64,000 nucleotides of DNA, from the NCBI RefSeq assembly GCF_020882245.1, contig NC_083599.1:57996748-58060747 (forward strand), written 5' to 3'. The DNA comes from Rhopalosiphum padi. Lineage: Eukaryota; Arthropoda; Insecta; Hemiptera; Aphididae. The notes beneath the pieces were generated by a model, which was given only the letters and a program-made list of their open reading frames with translations, was not told where the DNA came from and made no database searches. Position numbers and translations under genes: made by a program. Positions 36,401 to 48,850 of the stretch are shown here, piece after piece (positions within the stretch are counted from its first letter, which is position 1; the number at the start of each line of letters is the position of its first letter).

Positions 36401-38300
36401 GAATCTATAAAAACTGTTATTTAAGTGTATTTATGATGGGTATGATAATATTATGACTATGAGCAATGATTAAATTATTATTCGATTGAATTACATTATG
36501 AATTTATGAAAATGTTAAAGTAATAAATGATTAATGGTATAGTTGTTTTATCTCTTTTTAAAATTAATATAGTATTAGTACAATATGTTTTCATATAACG
36601 AATATTCAAATCTTAAGTTTAGATTGGATAACAATTATCCACTAACTTGTAACTAACGCAGCAATTTAAACAAAATTATTTCGAATGATAGATTATAAAT
36701 TCAAGAACATTTTATACTGTTATGAAAATAATCTGGTCTAAGTATGAATATAGTAATAAATTATCATTACTACTAATAATATGGCAAATTTTTATACTTA
36801 AAATAATAATGTACCTATTGTTTTAAAATTTTAAATATAGTTTTTTAAACACTAATTTTGTAGGTATTATGGTTCTTTTTTCTGTGCGATGTGTAATCGA
36901 TTCTATCCCTCACCCTTCAAAAAAAAAAAAATCCCGGATACGTCACTGACTAGTTGATGTCCTAGAATTTTTTAACTTTGTAATAAATATAACTAAGAAT
37001 ATGGAATGCGATGATCAAGAAAAAGATCTATAGTATTATAAGAAATTACCTATCTTCGTTTATTTTAAACTGTCATGGACTTATAGTTTTAATTAGATTT
37101 TGACAAATCAATGAATGTATATTGATTTTACAAAAATATTTTTTTTTGTATCTGTGTACACACAACAAGTCATCATAAAATTTTATCTTTGAGAGTGGTT
37201 TTGGATAGTAAATTGGATCTAGTTGGTTCTTTATACAAAGGTCAAAATCCTACATGCATGGTTAACCCATAACCATATGAAATCTACACAATTACATCAA
37301 ATCGTGTAATATACTTGGTGAAATAGGCTGGTCGGTCAGAATCGTTTTTCATGTATATAATGATATATCATTGAATTTAAATTTAACACACATATAACAT
37401 GAATCAACCACAATTACTAACTGCTGATTAATGGTTAGGTATTAGTAAAATTTATAATATTATTTCGTGTTGATATTATGTAAAGATATGAAAAATAATT
37501 AACTTGAGTTAATTAAACAATGTAGGTTGAATCATAATTCAATTTTTATCAAAAATGTATAAGCAAAACTAAATAATAAAATAAAATATATACTAATATA
37601 AGTATTACTCTGTAATATAACAAAAAAAAAAAATGAGTATAATTGAATATTGAACATATGAAGAACACTAGGAAATAAAAATAGTAGGTACTGTCTTATA
37701 AAAAAAATACGCCTATTGACTGTTAACCCTGCAAATGACCATGAATATAATACTTACTTAAAAATACTTTCCACAAGAAATTTATGCGAATCGTGAACAC
37801 TAAATCAAACACTATGTTCATTAAAGATGACATGCTAACAAATGTAATAATAACTTTTTATTTTATGAAATTAAAATAATTGGTCAAGAGTTAAGAAAAC
37901 ATGTACTAAAATAATTAAACAAAAAACGTGTTAAAAATAAGCCATAAATATTGTAGTAAAAAAAAAAAAAATTAAGTGTTTTATGATTTTAATTATAATG
38001 TAGTGAATTATAAATAATTAATTCGAAATAATTGGAAAGGTTTATAAAATACAATTATAAGCTAATACCAGTGTTACTTATACAGCTATTACCGGAAAAT
38101 AGTATTGAGAATTATTACGAATTCAATAAATGACATTTATTGTTTAAATGTTTAAACAATCACTGAAGAGTTTAATGAATCAACAATGAGCTAATGGTCC
38201 CTTAAACATATTTTAGTAGCCCGTGATTGGTCAATAACACTTTATCGAACCATTAAGTTAATACATTTTCATGCATACCAGCATTTAATAAGTAATACCA
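33500..38300. other. AT-rich intergenic DNA
   Basis: No supported gene. Isolated transposon-end-like words are CAGTGGCGTAACCAG at 33,931 and GGATACGTCACTG ending at 36,948; they resemble each other as inverted ends but lack a shared target duplication. Confidence 0.45.
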
Positions 38301-38312
38301 CTGGTCGACAAC

Positions 38313-38839
38313 CATATTAGGCGTGCGCAGATCTAAATTTCGGGGGTGCCTACAATTTTTTCGGGCCCTCTCTTAACAAATATGTACATATTTATATTTT
38401 AATAAATTATAATGCACGAATAAACATTACTTACATTATATCACATATCAAATCAATCAATGGTATTACTAGTACCAACTACCAAGTAATATAATATTTC
38501 ATTATATATAGTTGGATCTAAAATCTATTTTTAAGATAATTGCAATATTTATTTATAATTTTTACTTTTGTAGTCAATAACATCTAGCTGTTATAATCAT
38601 AATAAGTTTTAAATTTTATCACGCAAATTTAAAATATTTTATGTTGTATTAATTTTTTTATCCCGAAACATTATTTTTTTTTTACGACATATTTTAGAAA
38701 AATTACCATTTTTATTCTAGTAACATTAGTTAAAATACGGACTCATATAATATATGCTATATGACTTAAATTTTAGGGCCCCAATTACATGTTGGGGGGT
38801 GCCCAGGCATACCCGAAACCCCCCCGTGCGCACGCCTAT
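38313..38839. mobile_element. MITE, 527 bp, with 9 bp target duplication
   Basis: GTCGACAAC at 38304-38312 and 38840-38848 flanks the element. The ends AGGCGTGCGCA and TGCGCACGCCT are inverted, followed inward by G-rich and C-rich runs (GGGGGTGCC / GGGGTGCCCAGG). The central part is AT-rich and non-coding. It is probably a non-autonomous hAT-like or MULE-like element; the 8-9 bp duplication does not separate the two. Confidence 0.7.
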
Positions 38840-39280
38840 GTCGACAACTACTTGTCAACTGAACAAAACTAAAAATATATTATACGCGTGTGTTGTATTG
38901 TACATGACATCAGATTACAAGTCATGTGTTTCGACTGTCATGTTGTAATAATAATTTTAAAGTTTTTTTACAATTTAAATATTTAAAATGTTTAAATAAG
39001 CTTTATCTTTGTATCGATAACTCTGATGATATTGTTCATAGACACGGCTCAGCGATACTATAGTTTTTATTAATATATACATGCATATAGTAACATGAAA
39101 TATAATACTTGTGGTGTATGTGTAAAATATGATATTTTCTTTACATTATTTATGGTTTAAATATACAACATTCAAGTGGATTAATTAACGCAGTAAGATT
39201 TGAAGAAAAAATCAGATACCTACTATAGTATGTAAGTCAATAGGTATGACTTAAGTCGGAAATAAGGGAGACATGCGAGA

Positions 39281-39502
39281 TCAAACGGTCTGGACAAGCG
39301 GAGAGTTGAGAAAGGACATCATATTTTCTATTTGGACTGTAACGGTTTGCTTGAGGATAGAGCTTTGTACATTGGACATTTTTATTTCTTTGTAATAAGA
39401 ATAAGTGTGATCATTTTCACATAGGTATTGGGTGCAATCGGCTGAACTGATTTTATCCTTTGTATGCACATAGATGTCAAAAAATTGAATCAAAAACAAC
39501 AT
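39281..39502 (-). CDS. Short hypothetical ORF, 73 codons
   Basis: Starts MLFLIQFFDIYV and contains CTQYLC and several Ser/Gln residues. The weakly hydrophobic start could be read as a short signal, but it is not convincing, and no splice sites or homologous family are evident. Listed only because it stands alone in a long stretch; chance is the likelier explanation. Confidence 0.15.
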   Translation of the reverse strand: MLFLIQFFDIYVHTKDKISSADCTQYLCENDHTYSYYKEIKMSNVQSSILKQTVTVQIENMMSFLNSPLVQTV

Positions 39503-39899
39503 TCAATGTCGCACGACAGTAATTTGCTGATATGTATTTAGTAAGTGTTTAAAGTAATAGTAATGTAAGATAAAAATAAATACAGTAAATAATATAGTAC
39601 TAGTAGACACGAGAAATCCTGTATCGACGGACTGCGACCGGTTACGTACGGCATTGATGGCTATAGATTATATTCGATTTCTGTGTAATCTGCAATGGTC
39701 TGCGGGACGGTGTGATGCGTTACCGCATCGGCATCATAATAATGAAAATACCCCGATAATTAAAAAATAAGTTTAATTTTTAACAAATCTGTACATTTTT
39801 TTTTCTATATATTATAATAAAATATAGATCACCGTGGACGTACGAGTATATAATAATATGTCATTATTAACTCGCCAAGACCTATTATATACGCAGACG

Positions 39900-41110
39900 T
39901 GTATAAGACATACGTAATAATAATATTATGTCACTCCCGTTCGGCATCGGCAAGACGGCGGTAATGATTGGCCGCGATGTGCATAGCCTACTGCGCAGAA
40001 ATGCACGCGTTGTGCTGTTGGCGGTGCCGCGGTGTAGTGTTATAATACTGCGCGCTGTAAACTCGATACTCCGTGACGTATTTAAATTGGATCTCGTGAA
40101 TGTGACGCGTAAGAACGAAAAAAAAAAAAACGTTTTAACATTTCCTTCGGCACCACCGCCGTCGGCTGGCCCGTCGGTATATACATATATATATATATAT
40201 TGTTATTATAATAATAATTATTGTTATTGCTATTATTGTCGCGCATAGCCGTATAATGTGCGGTGCGTACGATTACGCGGCGGCGGCGGCCGTTCGTAAA
40301 ACAATGCGAAAATAAAACGTGATTTACGGATGTGCGCGCGTGCGTGTGAAAATAACGCGAAAACGCGGCGATAAAATCCTGCGGCGGCGGCGGCGGCGTA
40401 CATAGATCCCCTCGCGACGCCAACCCGATCGCTGCCGCCACTCGACGGTCCGGACCGCGCGCGACCTGCTCTCGCTCATCGACCGTGGCGGCGGCCCTCA
40501 GGAGTAGGTAGTAGCAATAATAACAACTCGACATAATATTAATATTGTTGCCGCCGCCGCCGCCGTTGTTCGAATACAACAACAACAATAATAATAATAA
40601 TAATAATATTATAGTTGTGCTCGTATGGTTTTTCTCGGAAACCGGCACGTCGTTATTATATATTATTATTGCGAGTTACGCGCGTGCGTTATTGTCGTTA
40701 TTATTATTATTATTATTATACGTCTGTCGTCTGTCCGTCGCGTATAATACTATTATTATTACGTGTCGTTGTTCTCGCGATCTGACCAAGTCGCCTCTAC
40801 CGCCTGCCCGTGTGGCCCATAACACTAACACCGCCGCCGCCGCGACGACGGTCGTTTTCCGAGCTCGGCCGTGACGTTTTTACGGCGATTCGGTAGCGGC
40901 GGCCGAAAGCGTGTCCGTGTCTGTTGCGGTCGTGTGTAATAATACAATAATAATAATAATATTATACAACGCGTTCTCCGTGCCGGACGGCGGCCGCAAA
41001 CACGGGTAGCAGTCCACCCGCCAAAGACGAGGGGATTCTCTATGGTCGCGCCGGCGGCTATACCGCAGACCGACACACATTGTACATACGCGTATACCAC
41101 TGCAGATGAC
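39900..41110. promoter_or_regulatory. CpG-rich region with CGG and ATT repeats, possible promoter/5' UTR
   Basis: The most GC-rich non-coding part of the window: GCGGCGGCGG near 40,380, GCCGCCGCCG near 40,550 and 40,830, and ATT/AAT microsatellites between. Several overlapping frames of up to 188 codons on both strands are made of Tyr/Asn and Arg/Ala runs from these repeats and are not credible proteins. The base composition shift suggests a transcription start or 5' UTR exon of a gene whose body lies outside the visible coding signals. Confidence 0.4.
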
Positions 41111-41578
41111 GTTTATTTCCGAAAAGATTCATTCGCGAGAACGAGAGTCGAAGGAAAAATTGACAAGACACCTACACGTGCCAAACACAATACAGCCGAT
41201 GCTATACTATCTCTGAAGTCTATAAAATAACTATATATAGGCTTAGGATTTCTATGCATTTCCATGTTTTTTCCTTAAGTTCAAATTGATTGCTTGTCAG
41301 ATATGTCCACGATTTGGCTTATTCTTGATTAAATAGTACAATTTTTTGTTGTTGCATATTTTTGCATATTTTGAACGTAATGCATATAATTACATATATA
41401 TATAAACTATTGAGTATCTTGTTGATTTTAACTGGTGTTTATTTAATAAACGTCTAATGGTTTATTTGTCGAATTGTCGGAAATATACGTTTTACCTATT
41501 TAAACTAAAATAAACTTAATACTAAACAAGAAAAAGGGATTCAAAACATTTCTAAAAATGTGTAACATATTATAAACG

Positions 41579-42235
41579 AGGTTAGTTACGCTGGCATCCG
41601 CAGGTTGGAATAAATACTCAAAACCGGTTCCAAAATTTGTAATATAATTTGTACGAATTTGTAATCGTATTTTGGAAATTTGTACACCCCCCCAAATGGG
41701 GGAAAAACACTTTTTATCTCGGATGCCAGCGTAACGTTACTCCAGCATCCGCATTCATGATTTTTATCTTAGACACTCAAAACCGGTACAAAAATTTGTA
41801 ATATAATTTGTACGAATTTGTAATCGTATTTTGGAAATTTGTACACCCCCCCAAATGGGGGAAAAACACTTTTTCATCTCGGATGCCAGCGTAACGTTAC
41901 TCCAGCATCCGCATTCATGATTTTTATCTTAGACACTCAAAACCGGTACAAAAATTTGTAATATAATTTGTACGAATTTGTAATCGTATTTTGGAAATTT
42001 GTACACCCCCCCAAATGGGGGAAAAACACTTTTTCATCTCGGATGCCAGCGTAACGTTACTCCAGCATCCGCATTCATGATTTTTATCTTAGACACTCAA
42101 AACCGGTACAAAAATTTGTAATATAATTTGTACGAATTTGTAATCGTATTTTGGAAATTTGTATTCCATTCTAACCTATAGATCTAGACAAAAACTGATT
42201 GTAATAATACGTTACCTATTTAAAAAATAGTAGAG
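41579..42235. repeat. Left terminal arm of the MULE with tandem 160 bp units
   Basis: The outer motif GTTACGCTGGCATCCGCAGG is followed by units of 160 bp. Each unit includes AAACCGG, TTTGTAATATAATTTGTACG, a C7-AAATGGGGG mini-hairpin and CGGATGCCAGCGTAACGTTA. The ACACCCCCCC block occurs at 41,683, 41,843 and 42,003, so three units are present. Each unit restates the terminal GTTACGCTGGCATCCG in inverted form. Confidence 0.85.
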
Positions 42236-42457
42236 ATCAATCTTAAAATTAACAGTAAACATTTTCATAATAAAAAAAAAGATAATAATAAATAGTATTA
42301 GATTATTTGGTTATAAAATCTTTTAAATGAACTGAAAATTATAAACTTGAATTAAATTTTACATATGCTTCTCTGCTTTTAAAAACCTTTTAAATAAACT
42401 AATAAATCAAAAAAAAACCAATCTGTAAATTAAATACAACTGTAAAAGTAATGATAA

Positions 42458-45400
42458 TTAAACCGTAAAAAACAATAATTCTACATCATTTTCACTCGAT
42501 AAGCGTGTGTTTTGGACTTTGATTTTTGTGTCATCATATGTTTCCCATTTACAGTTTTCTCTGAAAGCAGATGCTGTATAGTGTCCCATGGCATTTCGCA
42601 ATCCTCTCCTGTCTCCACCATAAAAACTTACTACTCCTCTTAATTTGAATATTTTATCTCCAACTTTTACAAATTTTTCCAAATCATCTAATTTAGATGT
42701 AATTGGACGTGCGTAGTTTTGTTTTATTAAATGAAGTGGAACACTCTCAATATTTCCCGTGCTAGTTGATGCTTCTAGATCTAAATAAAAGCATTTTATT
42801 ACATAAAATATTTATAAATTTTTTTTGGTTCAAGCTAATAATATTTACCTGAAGGAATCGAGTTCAATTCGATAATTATATGTGTTGTAGATTCCACTGT
42901 TATACTTCTTTTATTTCCACAGAAAGAGCAATTTTCTTCAGAGTCCTTTATATATTCTTGCAGATCATTTGCTATATTTATTCGACCATCGTACACATTT
43001 AATGAAAGCTGTGTAGATGTGACTTTTAACACAGGTACAGAACAAAAATTGTGGTTACATTTACTAGTTTTTATAAATGAAGGCATTTCACTCATCATTT
43101 TATTTGCCATGGATGCAGCAGTATCAGTTGTATCAATCGATTTAAGACCACCTACTAAAGTTTCAACTTTATTTGCGAAAAATTGTAGCAAAAGTAATGC
43201 TCGATTATAATAAATTTGTTTAACTTTTTTTTCAGTAATCATTTGCAATGCTATATTTGAAGTCAAATTTGATGAACTTAAGTCGCTTAAATATTTTCGA
43301 TAAACCCCACTGTCTGCAGCTGATGTTGCTAAGAGTGACAATATCGAATCAACCGAACAAGTATTGCTTATAATTAACTTTCCATGATCGGGTACCATAA
43401 TTGGTTTGCTAAGTAGAGAATTCCCATTTTTCAAAAGTATAATTGAAGTTATATTTCCCTTTTTATTGAGGTCTAATAATTCAAATCCTGGTTGTCGAAC
43501 AAGATAGGAACGCGAAGATCGTGAATTTTGTAGTTTTCTTTTTCTATTCCAACTTTCTGTTGCTTTATTTTCAGCTATAGTTGAATTTTTTTTATCACAA
43601 TCGAGACAAATTCTTGGTTCTCCATAACCTTCATCCGTGTTAGGAATTCTAATGGAGCAACCAAATAAATGAACAGCTTTTTTACACTGTATACACTTGT
43701 AAAGACCTGTTGGGATATCTCCATTTCTGCAAAGTTGGCATTGAATATTTTTTAAATCAGTATCAAAAATTGAACTTTTATTATTTGTTTGGTGCTCGTT
43801 TACGTCAATAGAAATACATGAAGATAATGATGAATCATCAGTAGAATTGGCAGTAGCATCACTATGCTCGTTAGACTTAAAATTATCGTAGAGCTCATTG
43901 TCATTCGAGTATGTGTTCAAGTCATTATCAGTATGGCTGTGAGATAAGCTGATATCATTTTGATTCATAAAATTAGTATCGCTTATTATCAAGAAATCAT
44001 CTTCATAAGCCATTAAGTCATCATTATTAATTGAATGGGATAAGCTTACATTATTTTGATTATCATAATATGTGTTATTATCATTATTACTACGTGAGCG
44101 TTGATCGAGTGACTTTATCGTTTTATTATCGTTTTCTCCTTGTAATAAAAGATGATCGCCTCTATAATATAAAATCAGTTCTTCTACAAATGAATCTACT
44201 CTCAGGGGCAAATGACTATTTTTGAACACACGATTTTTTATATGATTAAAATTACTCTCAATCCTGCTACTAGACGCAGTTTCTTCTCCAAATCCAAAAT
44301 GTTGTCTCATTATATCGGACCAACAAGGAAATAATTTAAATGTTCTTATAAGGATAGGTTCGAGTGCAAGTAGATATTGTGCATTATCGGAAATTCCCTT
44401 TACATCTTTAACTTTTGATCTAGATTTATCAGCAATACTTTGTGCCCAATCTTTGAAAGTCGTATTGGTGTTAGATGTATTTTCATCATCAGTATTATAT
44501 TCATCAATGCTGCTAGTTGTATTGTTTGGATCTGGTTCATTACACTCATCAGATTCTACTAAATCTATAACACTGGTTGTTACTAATGATTGTAAATAAC
44601 GCTTGGCTTTATAACAAGGTGTCCACGTATTCATCCCCTCTATATTTCCATCAAATTTACTTAAAATGACATCGAATAATGCTTCTAAAATCTTTTCGGC
44701 ATCTTTAATTGATGTACAGAGAACGAGTAGTCCCATAGTTCGAGTAATAATTTGTTTTGTGCTAGGATAAATAGAATTTTTTATTGGGCCCCATTGAGTC
44801 ACAAGATGTATAAAATGATTTATATCGTTTCTTATATAGCATAAAGGTATTTCTATGTCTTCGTTTTTAACCACCAGAGAGAAACATGCATTCAGATATC
44901 TGTCAAGAGATGAGTATTGAGTAAATGCTTGTACTAGACCAGACATCAGTGCTAAAGATTGGTCACTGATTACTACTTTTGGAGGTTTGACATTACATTT
45001 TAACCATCTTTTAAGCCACATAAATATTGCCAAATTGTCATGTTCTTCTGATAGCATCGAAAAGGCAGTAAAATTTTTATTATTTAAATTTATAACACCT
45101 TCATACAAAAATATAGGACCAGTTTTATTTCTTTTAATTTTTCGGCAACATCCACCTGTAGCATCAAATGAAATTGTAGGTGTACTATTTTGGTTATAAT
45201 ACTGTTTATATATTTGTAATTGTAACGGGCTCCAAAAATGAATAAAAAATTTATCTAGACCAATACCATGAATGGATGTTGAAAATGTACTATTGTCTTT
45301 CATTAATTCTAATGCTTTAATTGGATCACTGTGAAATCTAGTTGCTGATGCTGCTCTGTGCTTAAGAGCTCTTAAAGCATTGACATTAGGTATTTGAGCA

Positions 45401-48076
45401 GGGATACTGTCACCTTTAAAATTGAAAAATAAAATAAAATAATTTTGTTAAAATTGGATTAGTTTATTTACAAAGGTATAAGGTTAAGAATTGTACACGT
45501 TATACACATTTTTTAGAATCTACAGTATAATGTTTATTTAAATAAATGCTGCCCAAAAATATCAATAGTAGGTACTATAATAATATATTATATAATATCA
45601 TAATTACCTTCTTTCATTAAAACATTTGCTTGATTTCGAGTATAAATCGACGGATCCATTCGCTGACTCAGCAATGCGTTTAAAGCACGTTCTTTTTCCG
45701 CACCCATAAGTCTCCGTTTTTTAAAATGATCTCCATTAAAATTTCCACTGTATACGCATTTCATAACTACTCTAAATTATTAATAATAGTTGTAAAATAT
45801 AATATGAAATAATAACTTATATTATATTAAGACAAGTATATGAAATAGGTTTATACTAACCGAGTATCTGCTGCTGGTACTGAATCTATCCTTCCGTTAA
45901 ATGATGAATTACATTCTGAACATTGTCCTTGTATGGTAAGAAAAACGATACCAGAAAAGCTGACCACCGGCCTTTTTTGAAATTTAAGACAACAAGGTAA
46001 TCTTGTATGTAAAAAAAAGTGTTGTTGGATCACATTGCTCCATTCATACGGAGTAAGTATATTATAAGTTCTATAACCTCTCTTTTCACAATGCACTGTT
46101 TGACGAGGTTGAATTAATTTCCATTCATCGACAGAAAATGTTATATCAAAAATACATTTTTCATAGTTATTAGAATTTAAATTATTTTCATCAGAAGAAG
46201 ATGTATCATAATATGTTGTAGAGTTAATACCATAATGTTCTAAAAATTATAATTAGAATAAAGTTTATAATGATTCTAAGCTAAATCGAATTATTATGTA
46301 AACTAGGTATATAAAATGTATATATGTACTTACTTTTTACTGTGTGGGGGGAGTTTACATCTGTTTTATTAGCAGGTAAAATACCAAGAATATTTAGTAT
46401 ATTTCCACCATTACGAGTAACACGAATACGTATTGATCCTGGTGTAACAACATCTTGAATCCCTTCACTTACACTGGACGCTATTCTTCGCCACACTTCT
46501 GCGTTAACACCAGCAATATCTAGATTAAAACATAATTTTACTGACAACAAATAGGCACCGACAATGTTCATCAATATGTTCAAGTAAATATTTGATTTGT
46601 TTCAAATAATTCCAATTTCAAATGATGGCGTAAACGTTTAATTTATTAACAAAGCGTTTAAAGAAAACCATCTTAAACTCGTCTGATTTAGGCAAAGGTG
46701 TCAGATTTAGTTTGAAATATACTACCTATGAACATTTTACACTTTTCTTAAGAGAACCATATATACCCACAAAATCAAAATTGACAGACTTTAATCACTA
46801 AAATTGTAAGAAAAATATAGTTACCTAATATAGTAATCCCTAAATCTGACCCTAATTATAACTACCTTACTCAAAAAAAACAAAAAGATTGGTAATTCTT
46901 TTTATAATACACAATTTTATTGAAACGTAAAAATACAAAGTATTTTACTTCGAAAAAATTGTATTTACTCTACAAGATATTTGTTAGAAATAATAATATA
47001 TATTTTTTTTTTGTTATTGATCTTGAAATTTTTTAATTTCCGCTTCGACAGCTGAGGCCATTAGCGTTACATAAAAAATAATACATATATATATATAATT
47101 TACAATATTGATATTTTATCTTAAAGTAAATTCATTAATTTAGTTGCTTTTAGGAATTCTATTGTGTTGATTTCATTATAATAATATTTGTTAACAGTAT
47201 AGGTAATAATTGTTTTACTTACTTTTACCATCGAAAATTTCATTTTTATTTTTTAAAACTTCTTTATCAACAACAGATGGATCGACTTTTGGTTTTCTAC
47301 CTGCCTACACATATAAAACATTTATTAATTTAATATCACTAACGACATATTTTAAAATATGAAATAGAAGATAGTCTAGGCATAGATCAATGTTATTATT
47401 AATTATTATGTTCATATTGTGTAGTATGTACAATTTTTAAATTTAAGAAATTATTTAAATTCCACATATTCTTACACTTCTAATAGGTACGAGCGGTATA
47501 ATAATCGTGTAGTAGGTAAGAAACATTTAAACGAAAAATTTCACAAATTTTATATGCGAAAAATAAAGTTATTCATTTTAAATAAATAGGTATGCTATTA
47601 GTTATTTAAAAAAAAAAATCATTTTATTAGGTACGTTATATAATAATAAAATATTAGTATATATAATAATATTATAATATAATAATATTATTATAATAAT
47701 ATTTTAATAAAAATAAAAAAAAAATAAATAATAATATTTTTATTTTTTATTTTTTATTTATATTTTTTTATTTTTTAATATTTTTATTATAATATTATAA
47801 TATTATAATTATATTATAATCCTCATTTGTACCTATATAAATATAGTATATACTATATGATAATATTGATATTATATTATATAAAATGTACAGATGTAGG
47901 TATACGTTTACATGTAAATTTAAATATATTATTTATAATGCCTAAATAATTATTAAAATATATAAAATGTAAAAATTGTTAGTCAGTATTACTAGTATTT
48001 ACCCGTAGTTTCACCCAAGGTAATTATAATATATTATAACATTATATTATGATGATTAATAATAGGTACTTACCAT
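42458..48076 (-). CDS. MULE transposase fused to a zinc segment and a ubiquitin-specific-protease-like domain, 1,231 aa
   Basis: Exons on the minus strand: 48074-48076 (ATG only), 47229-47304, 46334-46519, 45861-46239, 45608-45771, 42849-45413, 42458-42780; all introns are GT-AG and phases agree. Residues 1-270 hold a GRKPK start and a Cys-containing finger (CLKF...GQCSECNSSF). The transposase core has ISFDATGG (D353), VVISDQS (D420), a CYIRNDINHFIH Cys/His motif (C461, H469, H472) and SSSRIESNF (E655) as the likely DDE triad. An acidic Asn/Ser linker leads to a Cys-rich finger (CQLC...CIQC...C.DC, about 828-875). From about 945 a C19-like region follows: NTCSVDSIL (C955), a C.HNFC...CSFC zinc ribbon, and KLRGVVSF...GHYTA (H1191) with W..YDD (1203-1208). 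Expected roles are element transposition plus possible deubiquitination; activity is inferred, not shown. Confidence 0.85.
47640..47830. repeat. AT-only inverted repeat in intron 1 of the MULE gene
   Basis: TAATATTATAATATAATAAT on the left mirrors ATTATAATATTATAATATTA on the right around A- and T-rich centres. The region is almost purely A/T and would fold back on itself. Confidence 0.4.
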
Positions 48077-48850
48077 TATAACGACGGTGAAATTGAATAT
48101 TATTATAAATAATTGAATTAAGCAAAATAAAAACTCGGAAATCAGGAAATCTGATCACGGAGAAATCCAAACGACAAATGATCGTATAAAATACTAATCG
48201 GTAATCATCAGAAATCATATTATTACAAAATTATTTTTAATTTATATTATATAGACCAAAATAGCTATTTATAACAATAGAGGATGGTCTATATATATAT
48301 ATATATTATATATTATATATATATAACAATAAATAATAGAGATGGTCGCTACGATGACGCCCGTCAAAATTAGGAAAAACCAACAAAATATCTGCTGCAC
48401 GTCGCACGTGAATAACCACAACATAAACTTAACTATTACCATACAGTTAAAATAAAAACTGCACGATATTTATCATATTTATATTTTTTTAAATAAACAA
48501 AATAAAATAGTATATTATGATTAACAATTATACATAAAAATATTACAAAGAATACAATTATATTAATATGATATAACTGAGTTACTACTTTAGAAACTAA
48601 TTAAAATTAAACAAGCTTAAAAAATGAAGAAACTCTACCAGCATTGCTTATTTGCTTAAATTATCTCTAAGTATATCAATAAGGAATATTGTACGTAATA
48701 ATATGTAAAAATACAAATACATTTGTTGTATAATTTAAAATTATTTGGAAATAAATCATGATTATATACTACAGCTCTACGGTTGATGAAATAACGTCAC
48801 GCTGGCGCCCGACGTTAAATGTTGATTTTGCACATGTTAGGAAGGTGTAC

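Noticed and set aside
33931..36948. CAGTGGCGTAACCAG and GGATACGTCACTG as the two ends of one 3 kb element.
   Set aside because: The words are only partly matching inverted ends, no shared target duplication is present, and the interior has no supporting structure.
39928..41230. Overlapping frames of 60-188 codons in the CpG-rich region.
   Set aside because: Their composition is set by trinucleotide repeats (Asn, Tyr, Ala and Arg runs); no start context, splice sites or domains.
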